Of a stretch of DNA of 64,000 nucleotides, positions 1 through 7,502 are shown one piece after another. Under the pieces are notes generated by a model, which ran no database searches, had not been told where the DNA came from, and saw only the letters and a list, made by a program, of their open reading frames with translations. Position 1 is the first letter of the stretch, and the number at the start of each line of letters is the position of its first letter. Origin of the DNA: Flavobacteriales bacterium (GTDB lineage: Bacteria; Bacteroidota; Bacteroidia; Flavobacteriales_F; PHOS-HE28); NCBI GenBank assembly GCA_016716605.1, contig JADJWA010000001.1, positions 868,001-932,000 of the forward strand, given 5' to 3'. The position numbers and the translations under genes were made by a program.

Positions 1-2
1 CC

Positions 3-575
3 ATCGAGGAGGTGACGGAGGTGATGAGGGAGAAGAAGAACGCCGAAGTGCTTCTCTATTGCACCGGGGGCATCCGATGCGAAAAAGCCAGCGCCTACCT
101 GAAACACGAGGGCTTCACGAACGTGGGCCAGTTGCACGGCGGCATCATCGACTACGCGCGGCAGATCAAGGCGTTAGGGCTTCCGAGCAAGTACAAGGGC
201 CAGAACTTCGTGTTCGATGAGCGGTTGGCGGAGCGCATCACGGACGATGTGGTGAGCACCTGCATGCAATGCGGCACGAAGAGCGACCGCATCTGCAATT
301 GCCAGGAGGTGACCTGCAACATGCTGTTGGTGCAGTGCGAGGACTGCGCCAAGAAATACGCCGACTGCTGCTCACCAAGCTGTCGGGAGATCCATCTGTT
401 GCCCGATGCCGTGCAACGCGCGTGGCGCAAGGGCCGGAGCACCCGCAGCACGAAGACCAAGGCGATCAATGATCCCGAAGGGTTGCGCAAGCGCATCCGG
501 GAGGAGGGGGCACTACTCCTGCTCAACGGATCGCTTCATCCTGAACTGACGAATCTCATCCCAACATCCAAGTAA
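3..575 (+). CDS. trhO: tRNA uridine(34) hydroxylase TrhO, C-terminal part (5' truncated by window edge)
   Basis: The reading frame is open to the first base, so the start lies outside the window. TrhO is a rhodanese-fold enzyme that uses O2 to hydroxylate U34 of certain tRNAs in the cytoplasm. What is visible is the end of the rhodanese domain, with the active-site loop CTGGIRCEKAS (codons about 20-30 of the visible part) and the following GGI-x-x-Y turn, then the family's Cys-rich tail with paired Cys motifs (CMQCG, CNC, CEDC, CCSPSC) that probably bind metal. The last 40 residues are basic and then hydrophobic, as in Bacteroidota members of this family. hmgA starts 31 bp downstream on the same strand. 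Identification is firm; tRNA specificity is taken from the family. Confidence 0.9.
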   Translation: MEEVTEVMREKKNAEVLLYCTGGIRCEKASAYLKHEGFTNVGQLHGGIIDYARQIKALGLPSKYKGQNFVFDERLAERITDDVVSTCMQCGTKSDRICNCQEVTCNMLLVQCEDCAKKYADCCSPSCREIHLLPDAVQRAWRKGRSTRSTKTKAINDPEGLRKRIREEGALLLLNGSLHPELTNLIPTSK

Positions 576-606
576 GGGCGGGAATTTCCGGCCCCATACT
601 CAGCCC

Positions 607-1764
607 ATGCCCATCTACCACACCCTCGGCAAGATCCCGCACAAGCGGCACACCGTGTTCAAGAACGGCAAGGACCGCTTCTTCTATGAGCAGCTCTTCG
701 GCACCATCGGCTTCGATGGCATGAGCACCCTGAGCTACCACACTCACCGCCCAACAATGGTGAAGGAACTGCGTAAGCCGAAGGACGTGAGCCCCAAGAT
801 CGCCATCGAGAAGAACATGCGCTCGCTGCGCCTGCACGGCTTCAAGACCAAGCCGGAGAAGGACCACCTGGCCGCCCGCAAGACCATCCTGGTGAACAGC
901 GACTGCGCCATCGTGCTCGCCGCGCCGCAGGCGAAGAGCGTGGACTACTTCTACAAGAACGCCGATTGCGATGAGATGATCTTCGTCCACAAGGGCAGCG
1001 GTACCCTTCGCACCTTCCTGGGCAACATCGACTTCAAGTACGGCGACTACCTGATGATCCCCCGCGGGATGATCTACACGATGGAGTTCAAGGACAGCGA
1101 CAACCGCCTGTTCATCGTGGAGAGCCACCGCCCCATGTACACGCCGAAGCGCTACCGCAATTACTTCGGCCAACTGCTGGAGCATTCGCCGTTCTGCGAG
1201 CGCGACATCCGCCGCCCGAAGAAGCTGGAGACGCACGACGAGAAGGGCGACTTCGTGATCAAGGTGAAGAAGCAGAACATGCTGCACGAGCTGGTGTACG
1301 CCAGCCACCCCTTCGATGTGGTGGGCTGGGACGGCTACAACTATCCCTACGCCTTCAGCATCCACGACTTCGAGCCCATCACCGGCCGCGTGCACCAGCC
1401 GCCGCCCGTGCACCAGACCTTCGAGACCGATGCCTTCGTGGTGTGCAGCTTCTGCCCGCGCCTCTACGACTACCACCCGCAGGCCATCCCCGCGCCGTAC
1501 AACCACAGCAACATCGACAGCGACGAGGTGCTCTACTACGTGGACGGCGACTTCATGAGCCGCAACGACATCGGCCCCGGCCACATCAGCCTGCACCCCG
1601 CCGGCATCCCGCACGGCCCGCACCCCGGTGCCATGGAGCGCAGCATCGGCAAGAAAGTGACCGATGAGCTGGCCGTGATGGTGGACACCTTCAAGCCGCT
1701 GATGGTGACGGAGGAGTGCTTGAAGATCGATGATGGGAAGTATTGGAAGAGTTGGGTGGAGTGA
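607..1764 (+). CDS. hmgA: Homogentisate 1,2-dioxygenase
   Basis: This non-haem Fe(II) enzyme opens the ring of homogentisate to maleylacetoacetate in tyrosine/phenylalanine breakdown. The 385-residue cupin-fold protein begins with the family N-terminus (MPIYHTLGKIPHKRHT). The presumed iron ligands are visible in the C-terminal half: HQTFE supplies His and Glu, and HPAGIPHGPHPG supplies the last His. It is shorter than the roughly 440-residue proteobacterial and eukaryotic enzymes, which is usual for Bacteroidota. The ATG at 607 is the only sensible start and lies just after TACTCAG, a weak match to the -7 box. No other gene of the homogentisate pathway lies nearby, so in this genome the pathway is not one cluster here. 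Confidence 0.93.
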   Translation: MPIYHTLGKIPHKRHTVFKNGKDRFFYEQLFGTIGFDGMSTLSYHTHRPTMVKELRKPKDVSPKIAIEKNMRSLRLHGFKTKPEKDHLAARKTILVNSDCAIVLAAPQAKSVDYFYKNADCDEMIFVHKGSGTLRTFLGNIDFKYGDYLMIPRGMIYTMEFKDSDNRLFIVESHRPMYTPKRYRNYFGQLLEHSPFCERDIRRPKKLETHDEKGDFVIKVKKQNMLHELVYASHPFDVVGWDGYNYPYAFSIHDFEPITGRVHQPPPVHQTFETDAFVVCSFCPRLYDYHPQAIPAPYNHSNIDSDEVLYYVDGDFMSRNDIGPGHISLHPAGIPHGPHPGAMERSIGKKVTDELAVMVDTFKPLMVTEECLKIDDGKYWKSWVE

Positions 1765-1774
1765 GGTTGGATTT

Positions 1775-1879
1775 GGGCGTACCCCCGGCTCAAATGCAGC
1801 CGGGGTCGGGCTATCCGCAGTAGTCCTCCCTCTCGCAAAGCCTCGGGGTGCGGGCTACTTGCTCCTATCCCTTACGCGG
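1775..1879 (-). repeat. Interspersed hairpin element, copy 0 (minus orientation)
   Basis: Read on the minus strand this begins GCGTAAGGGATAGGAGC, passes through AGCCCG, GAGGACT and GCGGATAGCCCGACCC, and ends in GGGGGTACGCCC. The same ordered blocks occur on the plus strand at 4135-4229. An 8-bp perfect stem (1783-1790 with 1798-1805, 7-nt loop) sits near its distal end. From memory it resembles a non-coding interspersed repeat found after genes in many Bacteroidota genomes; no open frame is present. It occupies most of the gap between hmgA and the ATPase gene; nothing else was recognised between 1880 and 2029. Confidence 0.7.
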
Positions 1880-2029
1880 ACCACGGCGTCTAGATGGGGT
1901 TATTTCAGCAGCAGTTCCCATCTTCACTGTGGCTGGCATAGCAATTGAGTTCGCGTAGTGCCAATTGGGGTTTCACGCTGTCAGCGCTTCAAAGTCACCT
2001 TCATCTAGAACAATAAAAGACCACCCACC

Positions 2030-3307
2030 ATGGGAAAAGGCAGCATTCGGAAACCACGCACGGTTAACCTCCCGGACAACCTTACCAAGAAACCGCTCGA
2101 AGACGTCATCTACCTCGTCGCACAAACCTTGGAGGTGGATGTAGATGACAGCGAATGGAAAGGAGCTGATAAAAAGATCAAAGACGAGATCAAAGAGGTT
2201 GAGGCCTTGATGAAGGCCATTGAGGACCGACTCGGCAAGGACAAGGTGAATGTCTCTGATGAGTTGAAGGCGATCAAGACCGAGATCACAGACCTCAAGT
2301 CGAGGAAGCCCTTGGACCTTATCGTGAAGCTCCAGAATGGCAAGACCAGTGACCTCGGCAAGCAGCATTTTCAGCTACCTACACTCATCAAGGTGCTCTC
2401 GACGGGATTGAATGTGTACTTGGTGGGTCCTGCGGGCGCGGGCAAGACGCATGCTGCCATTCAATGTGCAAAGGCGCTTGATGTACCATTCCACTTCACT
2501 GGCGCAGTTGCCAGCGAGTTCAAGCTCACTGGGTTTATCGATGCGCAAGGCAGGATCGTTTCGACCGAGTTCCGGAAGGCGTTCGAGAACGGCGGTCTAT
2601 TCCTGTTCGATGAGATCGATGCTAGCTACCCCCAAGCGGTTCTGGCCTTCAATGCCGCTCTTGCCAATGACTACATGGACTTCCCGGACAAGCGCGTTCA
2701 ACGACATGAGAAGTTCTTCTGCATCGCGGCTGCCAACACATACGGCCAAGGAGCGGACAGGCAGTATGTAGGTCGGAATCAACTGGACGCTGCTTCACTG
2801 GATCGATTCGTGTTCGTTGATTGGAAATACGACGAGAACCTTGAAACCGCGCTGGCCGGGAACGAGGATTGGAGCAAGTACGTTCAGAAGATACGTCGAT
2901 TCATTGAGGAGAACAAGATCAGGCATGTGGTGAGTCCGCGTGCTTCAATGTTCGGTGCTAAGCTCTTAGCGGCCGGGCTAGCCAAGGAGGAAGTTGAGGC
3001 TACGATTTTGTGGAAGGGCATAGATCAAGCCACACGCAATAAGATCCTCGCAGGTGTGAGGCCCAAGACGGATATCAAGGCTCCCAAAGAGGGCAGATTT
3101 GAGGCTCAGGTGGAAGAGGGAGACGAAGTGAAGAAGGGAGACCTTATTGGACAGCTGACGGTAGGCAACGGCTATAACAGCTACGGATACAATAGGGAAG
3201 TTGTAGAGATCAAGGCCCCGCAGTCAGGCAGCCTCGTAAGTCTGCTTCAAAGCGAATCCGTGAAGAGCGGAACCGTTCTGGCAACCGTGATCCACTCTAA
3301 GGAATGA
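2030..3307 (+). CDS. MoxR-like AAA+ ATPase with C-terminal biotinyl/lipoyl-like domain
   Basis: This 425-residue protein has three parts. Residues 1-110 are charged and mostly helical, with a probable coiled coil at about 46-92. Residues 112-345 form an AAA+ core of MoxR/CbbQ type: Walker A GPAGAGKT (133-140), Walker B LFLFDEID (190-197), sensor-1 AAANT (233-237), arginine finger LDRF (R259) and sensor-2 SPRA (302-305), all intact. Residues 346-423 hold two half-motifs (APKEG...GDEVKKGDLIGQL and APQSGSLV...VKSGTVLATV) typical of a barrel-sandwich hybrid; there is no EAMK-type Lys, so it is probably not biotinylated or lipoylated. The stop overlaps the next gene by 4 bp (ATGA), so the two are coupled. 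The pair is visibly more A+T-rich than its neighbours. Function unknown; MoxR ATPases commonly remodel partner proteins. Confidence 0.82.
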   Translation: MGKGSIRKPRTVNLPDNLTKKPLEDVIYLVAQTLEVDVDDSEWKGADKKIKDEIKEVEALMKAIEDRLGKDKVNVSDELKAIKTEITDLKSRKPLDLIVKLQNGKTSDLGKQHFQLPTLIKVLSTGLNVYLVGPAGAGKTHAAIQCAKALDVPFHFTGAVASEFKLTGFIDAQGRIVSTEFRKAFENGGLFLFDEIDASYPQAVLAFNAALANDYMDFPDKRVQRHEKFFCIAAANTYGQGADRQYVGRNQLDAASLDRFVFVDWKYDENLETALAGNEDWSKYVQKIRRFIEENKIRHVVSPRASMFGAKLLAAGLAKEEVEATILWKGIDQATRNKILAGVRPKTDIKAPKEGRFEAQVEEGDEVKKGDLIGQLTVGNGYNSYGYNREVVEIKAPQSGSLVSLLQSESVKSGTVLATVIHSKE

Positions 3308-4140
3308 ATAAGCAACTCGTATTCGAGGATCTGAGCGAGTTCTGGCGCTATACCATGCGGGATAGCTCTGCATACCAGAAGGCGTCACGGGACAATTATG
3401 ATGTGAAATGGACGGGTGGGCTCACTTGGCCCGAGGCCAAGGCGATGGCTCTGAGCGGGTGGCGCGAAGGCTTAGAGGAGATCGACCGTTACCGTGCGCA
3501 GATCGTACCTATCATCACTGAGAAAGTTTTGCGTCCTCAACAAGTGTTCTCAATGGCTGGCCACTATGTCGACGTGGGAAGCTTCTTGGCCAATGACCCA
3601 GAGTGCTTCATCACTCGCGAATACGAGGAGCGCAATTACCCTGGTCGAGTTTTCAAGTTGGTCTGTTCGATTTCGTTCTCAGCGGCCATCACCCCTGATA
3701 CCATCATTCAGCGTGGTGCGATGGTGTGCGCATTGGTCGATGCCATTGAGTTCGCAGGGCATCGTGTTGAAGTAGTTGCTAACGACGCGATGAGTCGGCA
3801 TTCAGGTGAGGCATACCGAAAAGGGCTTCACAAGGACGATGGCTGGTTCGAGGTGTCAGTGACCGTCAAGAAGGCTCAGCAGCCTTTAGAGATGAGCGAC
3901 CTTGCCTTCTGTTTAGCACATCCCGCGATGCTCCGCCGAATAATGTTCTCTGCTGCAGAGCTTGAAGGTTGGTCGGACTATGCTCATGCTTACGGCTATC
4001 CATCCCAAGCGAGCGAGAAAGGCGATCGGTACGTGGCCGAAGTGTTCTCTGGTACTGTGCCCGATGCGAGAGCGATCGCTTGGGTGCTTGCAGAACTCAA
4101 GGGACTTGGCATCAATCTTATTGAGACGGATCCCGCGTGA
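3304..4140 (+). CDS. Conserved-type protein of unknown function, partner of the upstream AAA+ ATPase (DUF7192-like)
   Basis: I do not recognise a characterised function. The 278-residue soluble protein has no signal peptide or membrane segment. Its N-terminal third contains GGLTWPEAKAMALSGW, and the central part has an alternating strand-helix-strand pattern (VFKLVCSISFSAAI, then RGAMVCALVDAIEFAGHRVEVV) reminiscent of the first units of a von Willebrand A fold but without a DxSxS metal site. From memory it resembles proteins labelled DUF7192 found in phages and plasmids; I could not search. It starts at the ATGA overlap with the ATPase gene, and MoxR ATPases are classically paired with vWA proteins, so a divergent vWA-like partner is a reasonable inference. 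Its stop codon lies inside an interspersed element beginning at 4135. Confidence 0.6.
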   Translation: MNKQLVFEDLSEFWRYTMRDSSAYQKASRDNYDVKWTGGLTWPEAKAMALSGWREGLEEIDRYRAQIVPIITEKVLRPQQVFSMAGHYVDVGSFLANDPECFITREYEERNYPGRVFKLVCSISFSAAITPDTIIQRGAMVCALVDAIEFAGHRVEVVANDAMSRHSGEAYRKGLHKDDGWFEVSVTVKKAQQPLEMSDLAFCLAHPAMLRRIMFSAAELEGWSDYAHAYGYPSQASEKGDRYVAEVFSGTVPDARAIAWVLAELKGLGINLIETDPA

Positions 4141-4229
4141 GGGATTGTACCGGAAAGCCCGGAAGCCGGTAATCCGGCTGAGGACTTGAAGGGGAAAGCC
4201 CGACCCGAGGCCTTTGCGAGGGGCACGCC
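4135..4229 (+). repeat. Interspersed hairpin element, copy 1 (plus orientation)
   Basis: The element begins GCGTGAGGGATTG, its TGA being the stop codon of the preceding gene, and ends GGGGCACGCC. Shared blocks with 1775-1879 read on the other strand are GCGTrAGGGATnG, AGCCCG, GAGGACT, GsGGAwAGCCCGACCC and GGGGnACGCC. A 6-bp stem, AGCCGG (4164-4169) with CCGGCT (4174-4179), has a 4-nt loop. With copy 0 it brackets the two-gene ATPase module in inverted orientation. Confidence 0.72.
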
Positions 4230-4235
4230 TACCTC

Positions 4236-4243
4236 TACTTTTG
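4236..4243 (+). promoter_or_regulatory. -7 promoter box TACTTTTG for the antitoxin-toxin pair
   Basis: A perfect match to the Bacteroidota TAnnTTTG element ends only 5 nt before the ATG at 4249, implying a transcript with almost no leader. It lies directly after interspersed element copy 1. Confidence 0.6.
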
Positions 4244-4248
4244 TACAC

Positions 4249-4455
4249 ATGAAGCTCATCGTCGAAGTGAAGGAGAGCAAGGCGAAGTTCCTGTTGGAAC
4301 TGTTGCGCAGTTTCTCGTTCGTGAAGGCGCGGCCGCTGCCGGATGAGAAGCAGGAGGCGCTCGACAGCGTGCGCGCTGCCGTGAAAGAGATGAAGCAGGT
4401 GAAGGCCGGCAAGCTGAAAGGGCGGCCCGTCAGTGCCTTGCTCAATGAGCTATAG
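4249..4455 (+). CDS. Putative type II antitoxin of a RelE/ParE-type module
   Basis: A 68-residue protein starting MKLIVEVKESKAKFLLELL, followed by SFSFVKARPL and a helical charged tail. The pattern (short strand, helix, FSFVK motif) is typical of small Bacteroidota antitoxins located just before RelE-like toxins. The open frame extends upstream, but the ATG at 4249 is the plausible start because it follows the TACTTTTG box and the upstream part overlaps the interspersed element. The stop overlaps the toxin start by 11 bp, indicating translational coupling. Role inferred from the toxin neighbour and protein shape; no DNA-binding motif can be assigned by eye. Confidence 0.65.
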   Translation: MKLIVEVKESKAKFLLELLRSFSFVKARPLPDEKQEALDSVRAAVKEMKQVKAGKLKGRPVSALLNEL

Positions 4456-4774
4456 CATCCGCACCATCCCCGAGTTCGATCGGCGCGCGAAAGCGCTGGC
4501 GAAGAAGTACCCCTCCCTGAAGAGCGATCTCCAAGAGCTGGTGAACGAACTTGTTGAAGACCCGCGCCAGGGTTCGTCCTTGGGCAAGGGATGTTACAAG
4601 GTGCGCATGTCGATCGCCTCGAAAGGCAAGGGTAAAAGCGGAGGAGCGAGAGTGATCACTTGTGTGCGCGTGGTTGGCGAAGTGGTTTGGCTGCTCACGG
4701 TCTATGACAAGTCTGCCCAAGCTGATATCACCGACAAGGAGCTCGCTGTGCTTGTGGCGGAGGTGCCCGCGTGA
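4445..4774 (+). CDS. RelE/ParE family toxin-like protein
   Basis: A 109-residue basic protein: MSYSIRTIPEFDRRAKALAKKYPSLKSDL is the characteristic N-terminal strand followed by two helices of RelE/ParE toxins. The C-terminal half (GCYKVRMSIASKGKGKSGGARVITCVRV, then VVWLLTVYDKSAQADIT) matches the sheet of the subgroup that pairs with small FSFVK-type antitoxins. RelE proteins cleave mRNA at the ribosome and ParE proteins poison gyrase; sequence alone does not decide which applies here. An in-frame GTG at 4433 exists, but the ATG at 4445 gives the family-like N-terminus. A further copy of the interspersed element begins 9 bp after the stop. Confidence 0.78.
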   Translation: MSYSIRTIPEFDRRAKALAKKYPSLKSDLQELVNELVEDPRQGSSLGKGCYKVRMSIASKGKGKSGGARVITCVRVVGEVVWLLTVYDKSAQADITDKELAVLVAEVPA

Positions 4775-4783
4775 ACGACACTC

Positions 4784-4865
4784 GCGTGAGGAATCGTACC
4801 GTAAAGCCCGGAGGCTGGGTCATTGCGAGGAGGAACGACGAAGCAACCAGCCGAGGACTTGAATC
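4784..4865 (+). repeat. Interspersed hairpin element, copy 2, with a palindromic insert in its loop
   Basis: Starts GCGTGAGGAATCG and shares TACCGnAAAGCCCGGA and CCGAGGACTTGAA with copy 1. Where copy 1 has AGCCGG/CCGGCT, this copy has GGCTGG (4813-4818) and CCAGCC (4847-4852): two base pairs have changed on both sides, keeping the stem. The 4-nt loop is replaced by 28 nt (4819-4846) of the TCATTGCGAGGA...GAAGCAA type, which I recognise from memory as another widespread bacterial repeat. After 4865 the similarity to copy 1 ends. Confidence 0.68.
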
Positions 4866-4956
4866 CCAAGGTCGTTGCCCGGGCAATCCCTTTCCGCGTC
4901 CGAGTCGCCCTGTCGTTCCAATCGGAGCGGCCAAAGACGCGCACACACCGCCCCGT

Positions 4957-4964
4957 TACCTTCG
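4957..4964 (+). promoter_or_regulatory. -7-like box TACCTTCG upstream of cysS
   Basis: TACCTTCG differs from TAnnTTTG at one base and ends 16 nt before the cysS ATG at 4981. The same TAnnTTCG variant recurs before several other genes in the window. Confidence 0.45.
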
Positions 4965-4980
4965 CACGCCTTCACGCGCC

Positions 4981-6465
4981 ATGAACGTTACGACCGCCGG
5001 CCCGCTCTTCATCACCAACACGCTCACCCGCCGCAAGGAGGAGTTCAAGCCGCTGCGCCCGCCGCACGTGGGGCTTTACGTGTGCGGCCCGACGGTGTAC
5101 AGCGATGTGCACCTGGGCAACGTGCGCAGCTTCCTCACCTTCGATGTGCTCTACCGCTGGCTCACGCACCTGGGCTACAAAGTGCGTTACGTGCGCAACA
5201 TCACCGACGTGGGGCACCTGGTCGATGACGTGGACCATGGGGAGGACAAGATCGCCAAACGGGCACGGCTCGAGCAGCTGGAGCCGATGGAGATCGTGCA
5301 GAAATACACCAACGGATTCCACGACGTGATGCGGCTCTTCAACATCCTGCCGCCCAGCATCGAGCCCACCGCCACCGGACACTTGATCGAGCAGATCGAG
5401 ATGGTGAAGCGCATCATGGCCAGCGGCTACGGCTACGAGGCCAATGGCAGCGTGTACTTCGATGTGCCGCGCTTCGCGGAGAAGCACCCCTACGGCGAGC
5501 TGAGCGGGCGCCGGATCGATGAGCTGCTGGCCAATACGCGCGACACCGAAGGCATGGACGAGAAGCGCAGCCCGCTCGACTTCGCCATCTGGAAGAAGGC
5601 CGAGCCGCAGCACTTGATGAAGTGGCCGAGCCCCTGGGGCGAAGGCTTCCCCGGCTGGCACCTGGAGTGCAGCGCCATGAGCACCAAGTACCTCGGACAG
5701 ACCTTCGATATCCACGGCGGCGGCATGGACCTGAAGTTCCCGCACCACGAATGCGAGATCGCCCAGAGCGTGGCGGCCGATGGCCATGCGCCGGTGCGCT
5801 ACTGGATGCACGGCAACATGCTCACCGTGAACGGCCGCAAGATGGCCAAGAGCGAAGGCAACGGATTCACGCCCGAAGAACTGCTCACGGGGAATCACAA
5901 GCTGCTCGAGAAGGGATACAGCGCCATGACCGTGCGCTTCTTCATGCTGCAATGCCACTACGCCAGCACGCTCGATTTCAGCAATGCCGCCATGCAGGCC
6001 TCGGAGAAAGGGCTGGACCGCCTGATGAAGGCCATGGCCCTGCTTCCGAAGCTGAAGCCCGCTGATGCCGATGAGGCTGACATCGCCGCGCTCGCGCAGC
6101 GCTGCCATGCGGCCATGAACGACGACCTGAACACGCCGGTGATGATCGCCGAATTGTTCGAGGCCGTGCGCGTGATCAACTCCGCGAATGATGGCAAGGT
6201 CAAGCTCACCGATGCTTCCATCGGGCTGCTGCGCGCCCTGATGCGAACGATGGTGCGCGAGGTGCTCGGCTTGCGCGATGAAGCATCCGCCGAGGCCTCC
6301 GACGACAATGCGTTCGATGCGCTGGTGCAGGAGTTCATCCGCTTGCGCGCCGAAGCGAAGGGCCGCAAGGACTTCGCAACAGGCGATGCGATCCGCGACC
6401 GATTGGCGGCCATGGGAATCATGCTGAAGGACACGAAAGAGGGAACGACATGGGAAAGAGGCTGA
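4981..6465 (+). CDS. cysS: Cysteinyl-tRNA synthetase
   Basis: This class I aminoacyl-tRNA synthetase charges tRNA-Cys in the cytoplasm. The 494-residue protein has the usual landmarks: zinc-ligand Cys in YVCGPTVY (C35), the HIGH-type signature HLGN (44-47), further zinc ligands in HLECSAMS and HHECEIAQS, and the KMSKS-type loop KMAKS (287-291). The frame is open further upstream, but that extension translates the interspersed repeat at 4784-4865, and family members begin close to the ATG at 4981, which also follows a TACCTTCG box. The 3' end overlaps the start of the next gene by 16 bp. Confidence 0.95.
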   Translation: MNVTTAGPLFITNTLTRRKEEFKPLRPPHVGLYVCGPTVYSDVHLGNVRSFLTFDVLYRWLTHLGYKVRYVRNITDVGHLVDDVDHGEDKIAKRARLEQLEPMEIVQKYTNGFHDVMRLFNILPPSIEPTATGHLIEQIEMVKRIMASGYGYEANGSVYFDVPRFAEKHPYGELSGRRIDELLANTRDTEGMDEKRSPLDFAIWKKAEPQHLMKWPSPWGEGFPGWHLECSAMSTKYLGQTFDIHGGGMDLKFPHHECEIAQSVAADGHAPVRYWMHGNMLTVNGRKMAKSEGNGFTPEELLTGNHKLLEKGYSAMTVRFFMLQCHYASTLDFSNAAMQASEKGLDRLMKAMALLPKLKPADADEADIAALAQRCHAAMNDDLNTPVMIAELFEAVRVINSANDGKVKLTDASIGLLRALMRTMVREVLGLRDEASAEASDDNAFDALVQEFIRLRAEAKGRKDFATGDAIRDRLAAMGIMLKDTKEGTTWERG

Positions 6466-7496
6466 GAACGGTTGAGGGTTGGACGCTGAGGGCTGCCAAG
6501 CGGATGCCGGCATCCATGTCAGTGCTGCTTCTCGCGCTCCTCTCCGCTTGCAACCCGGACGGCCCCGATGCGGGCTCTTCGGCGCAGCCGCCGACGCTGC
6601 CTGCGCTGCCCGCCACGCCGCTCTTCAACCCCGACAGCGCATACGCCTTCGTGCAGAAGCAAGTCGACTTCGGCCCGCGCGTGCCGGGAACGCCCCAGCA
6701 CGCAGCCTGTGCGGATTGGATGGTGTCCAAGCTCAAGGGCTATGGCGCCGAGGTGCTCGAGCAGCGCGCCACGGTGAAGGCCTTCAACGGCAAGGAGCTC
6801 CCCTTGCGCAACATCATCGCCTCCTTCAACCCGCTTGCCAAGGACCGCCTCCTGCTGCTCGCGCACTACGATACGCGGCCCTTCGCCGACAAGGACAGGG
6901 AGCGTCCGCACGAGCCCATCCTTGGCGCGAATGATGGCGGCAGCGGCGTGGGCATCCTGCTCGAGCTGGCGCGGCACCTCAGCGGTAAGACGCACGGCCC
7001 CGGCATCGACCTGCTCTTCACCGATGTGGAGGACTATGGGCAGCCCAGCGGCACCTTCCAGCCAGACGACAAGAGCATCGACACCTGGGCGCTGGGCTCA
7101 CAGTACTTCGCGAAGAACCCGCATGTGCCGGGCTACTCCGCGCGCTTCGGGATCCTGCTCGACATGTGCGGCGCCAAGGACGCGCGCTTCTACCGCGAGG
7201 CCATCAGCATGAAATACGCGCCCGCGATCGTGGCCAAGGTGTGGCGCACGGCCGAATCCATCGGCCATGCCGACCGCTTCCTGCAAGAGACCAAGTTCTT
7301 CGTGGGCACCGATGACCACCTGCCCATCAACGAACGGCTCCGGATCCCCACGATCGATATCATCGAGTTCCATGAGGGCACCAATGCCTTCCACCCCAGC
7401 TGGCACACGCACGCCGACAACATGGAGGTGATTGACGCCGCCACGCTCAATGCCGTGGGCCGCACCGTGCTCGAAGTGGTGTGGAAGGAGCGCTGA
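6450..7496 (+). CDS. Glutaminyl-peptide cyclotransferase (M28-type, lipoprotein)
   Basis: The enzyme converts N-terminal Gln of exported proteins to pyroglutamate. The sequence follows the Bacteroidota (PgQC-like) pattern: LLLAHYDTRPFADKD, GANDGGSGVGILLE (metal Asp), LFTDVEDYG (metal/catalytic Glu), GTDDHLPIN, and WHTHADNMEVID with the last metal His. A signal peptide ends in the lipobox LLSAC, so it is probably anchored on the periplasmic side of a membrane. The start is uncertain: ATG 6450 overlaps cysS and supplies a basic n-region, while ATG 6504 gives a shorter signal peptide. Related M28 aminopeptidases are the alternative, but the VEDYG and GTDDH context favours the cyclase. Nine other exported proteins in the window appear to have Gln at mature position 1, which fits its role. 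Confidence 0.82.
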   Translation: MGKRLRTVEGWTLRAAKRMPASMSVLLLALLSACNPDGPDAGSSAQPPTLPALPATPLFNPDSAYAFVQKQVDFGPRVPGTPQHAACADWMVSKLKGYGAEVLEQRATVKAFNGKELPLRNIIASFNPLAKDRLLLLAHYDTRPFADKDRERPHEPILGANDGGSGVGILLELARHLSGKTHGPGIDLLFTDVEDYGQPSGTFQPDDKSIDTWALGSQYFAKNPHVPGYSARFGILLDMCGAKDARFYREAISMKYAPAIVAKVWRTAESIGHADRFLQETKFFVGTDDHLPINERLRIPTIDIIEFHEGTNAFHPSWHTHADNMEVIDAATLNAVGRTVLEVVWKER

Positions 7497-7502
7497 CAGG
7501 CG

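Noticed and set aside
556..1623. A 355-codon minus-strand open frame opposite hmgA.
   Set aside because: Same shadow pattern; hmgA on the plus strand carries the iron-ligand motifs and a proper start.
4771..4980. Upstream 70-codon extension of cysS.
   Set aside because: It translates an interspersed repeat copy, has no counterpart in the family, and the ATG at 4981 gives the usual N-terminus.
4972..6513. A 513-codon minus-strand open frame opposite cysS.
   Set aside because: It is the reverse-complement shadow of cysS, compositionally biased (His/Ala/Gly/Val) and without recognisable domains.
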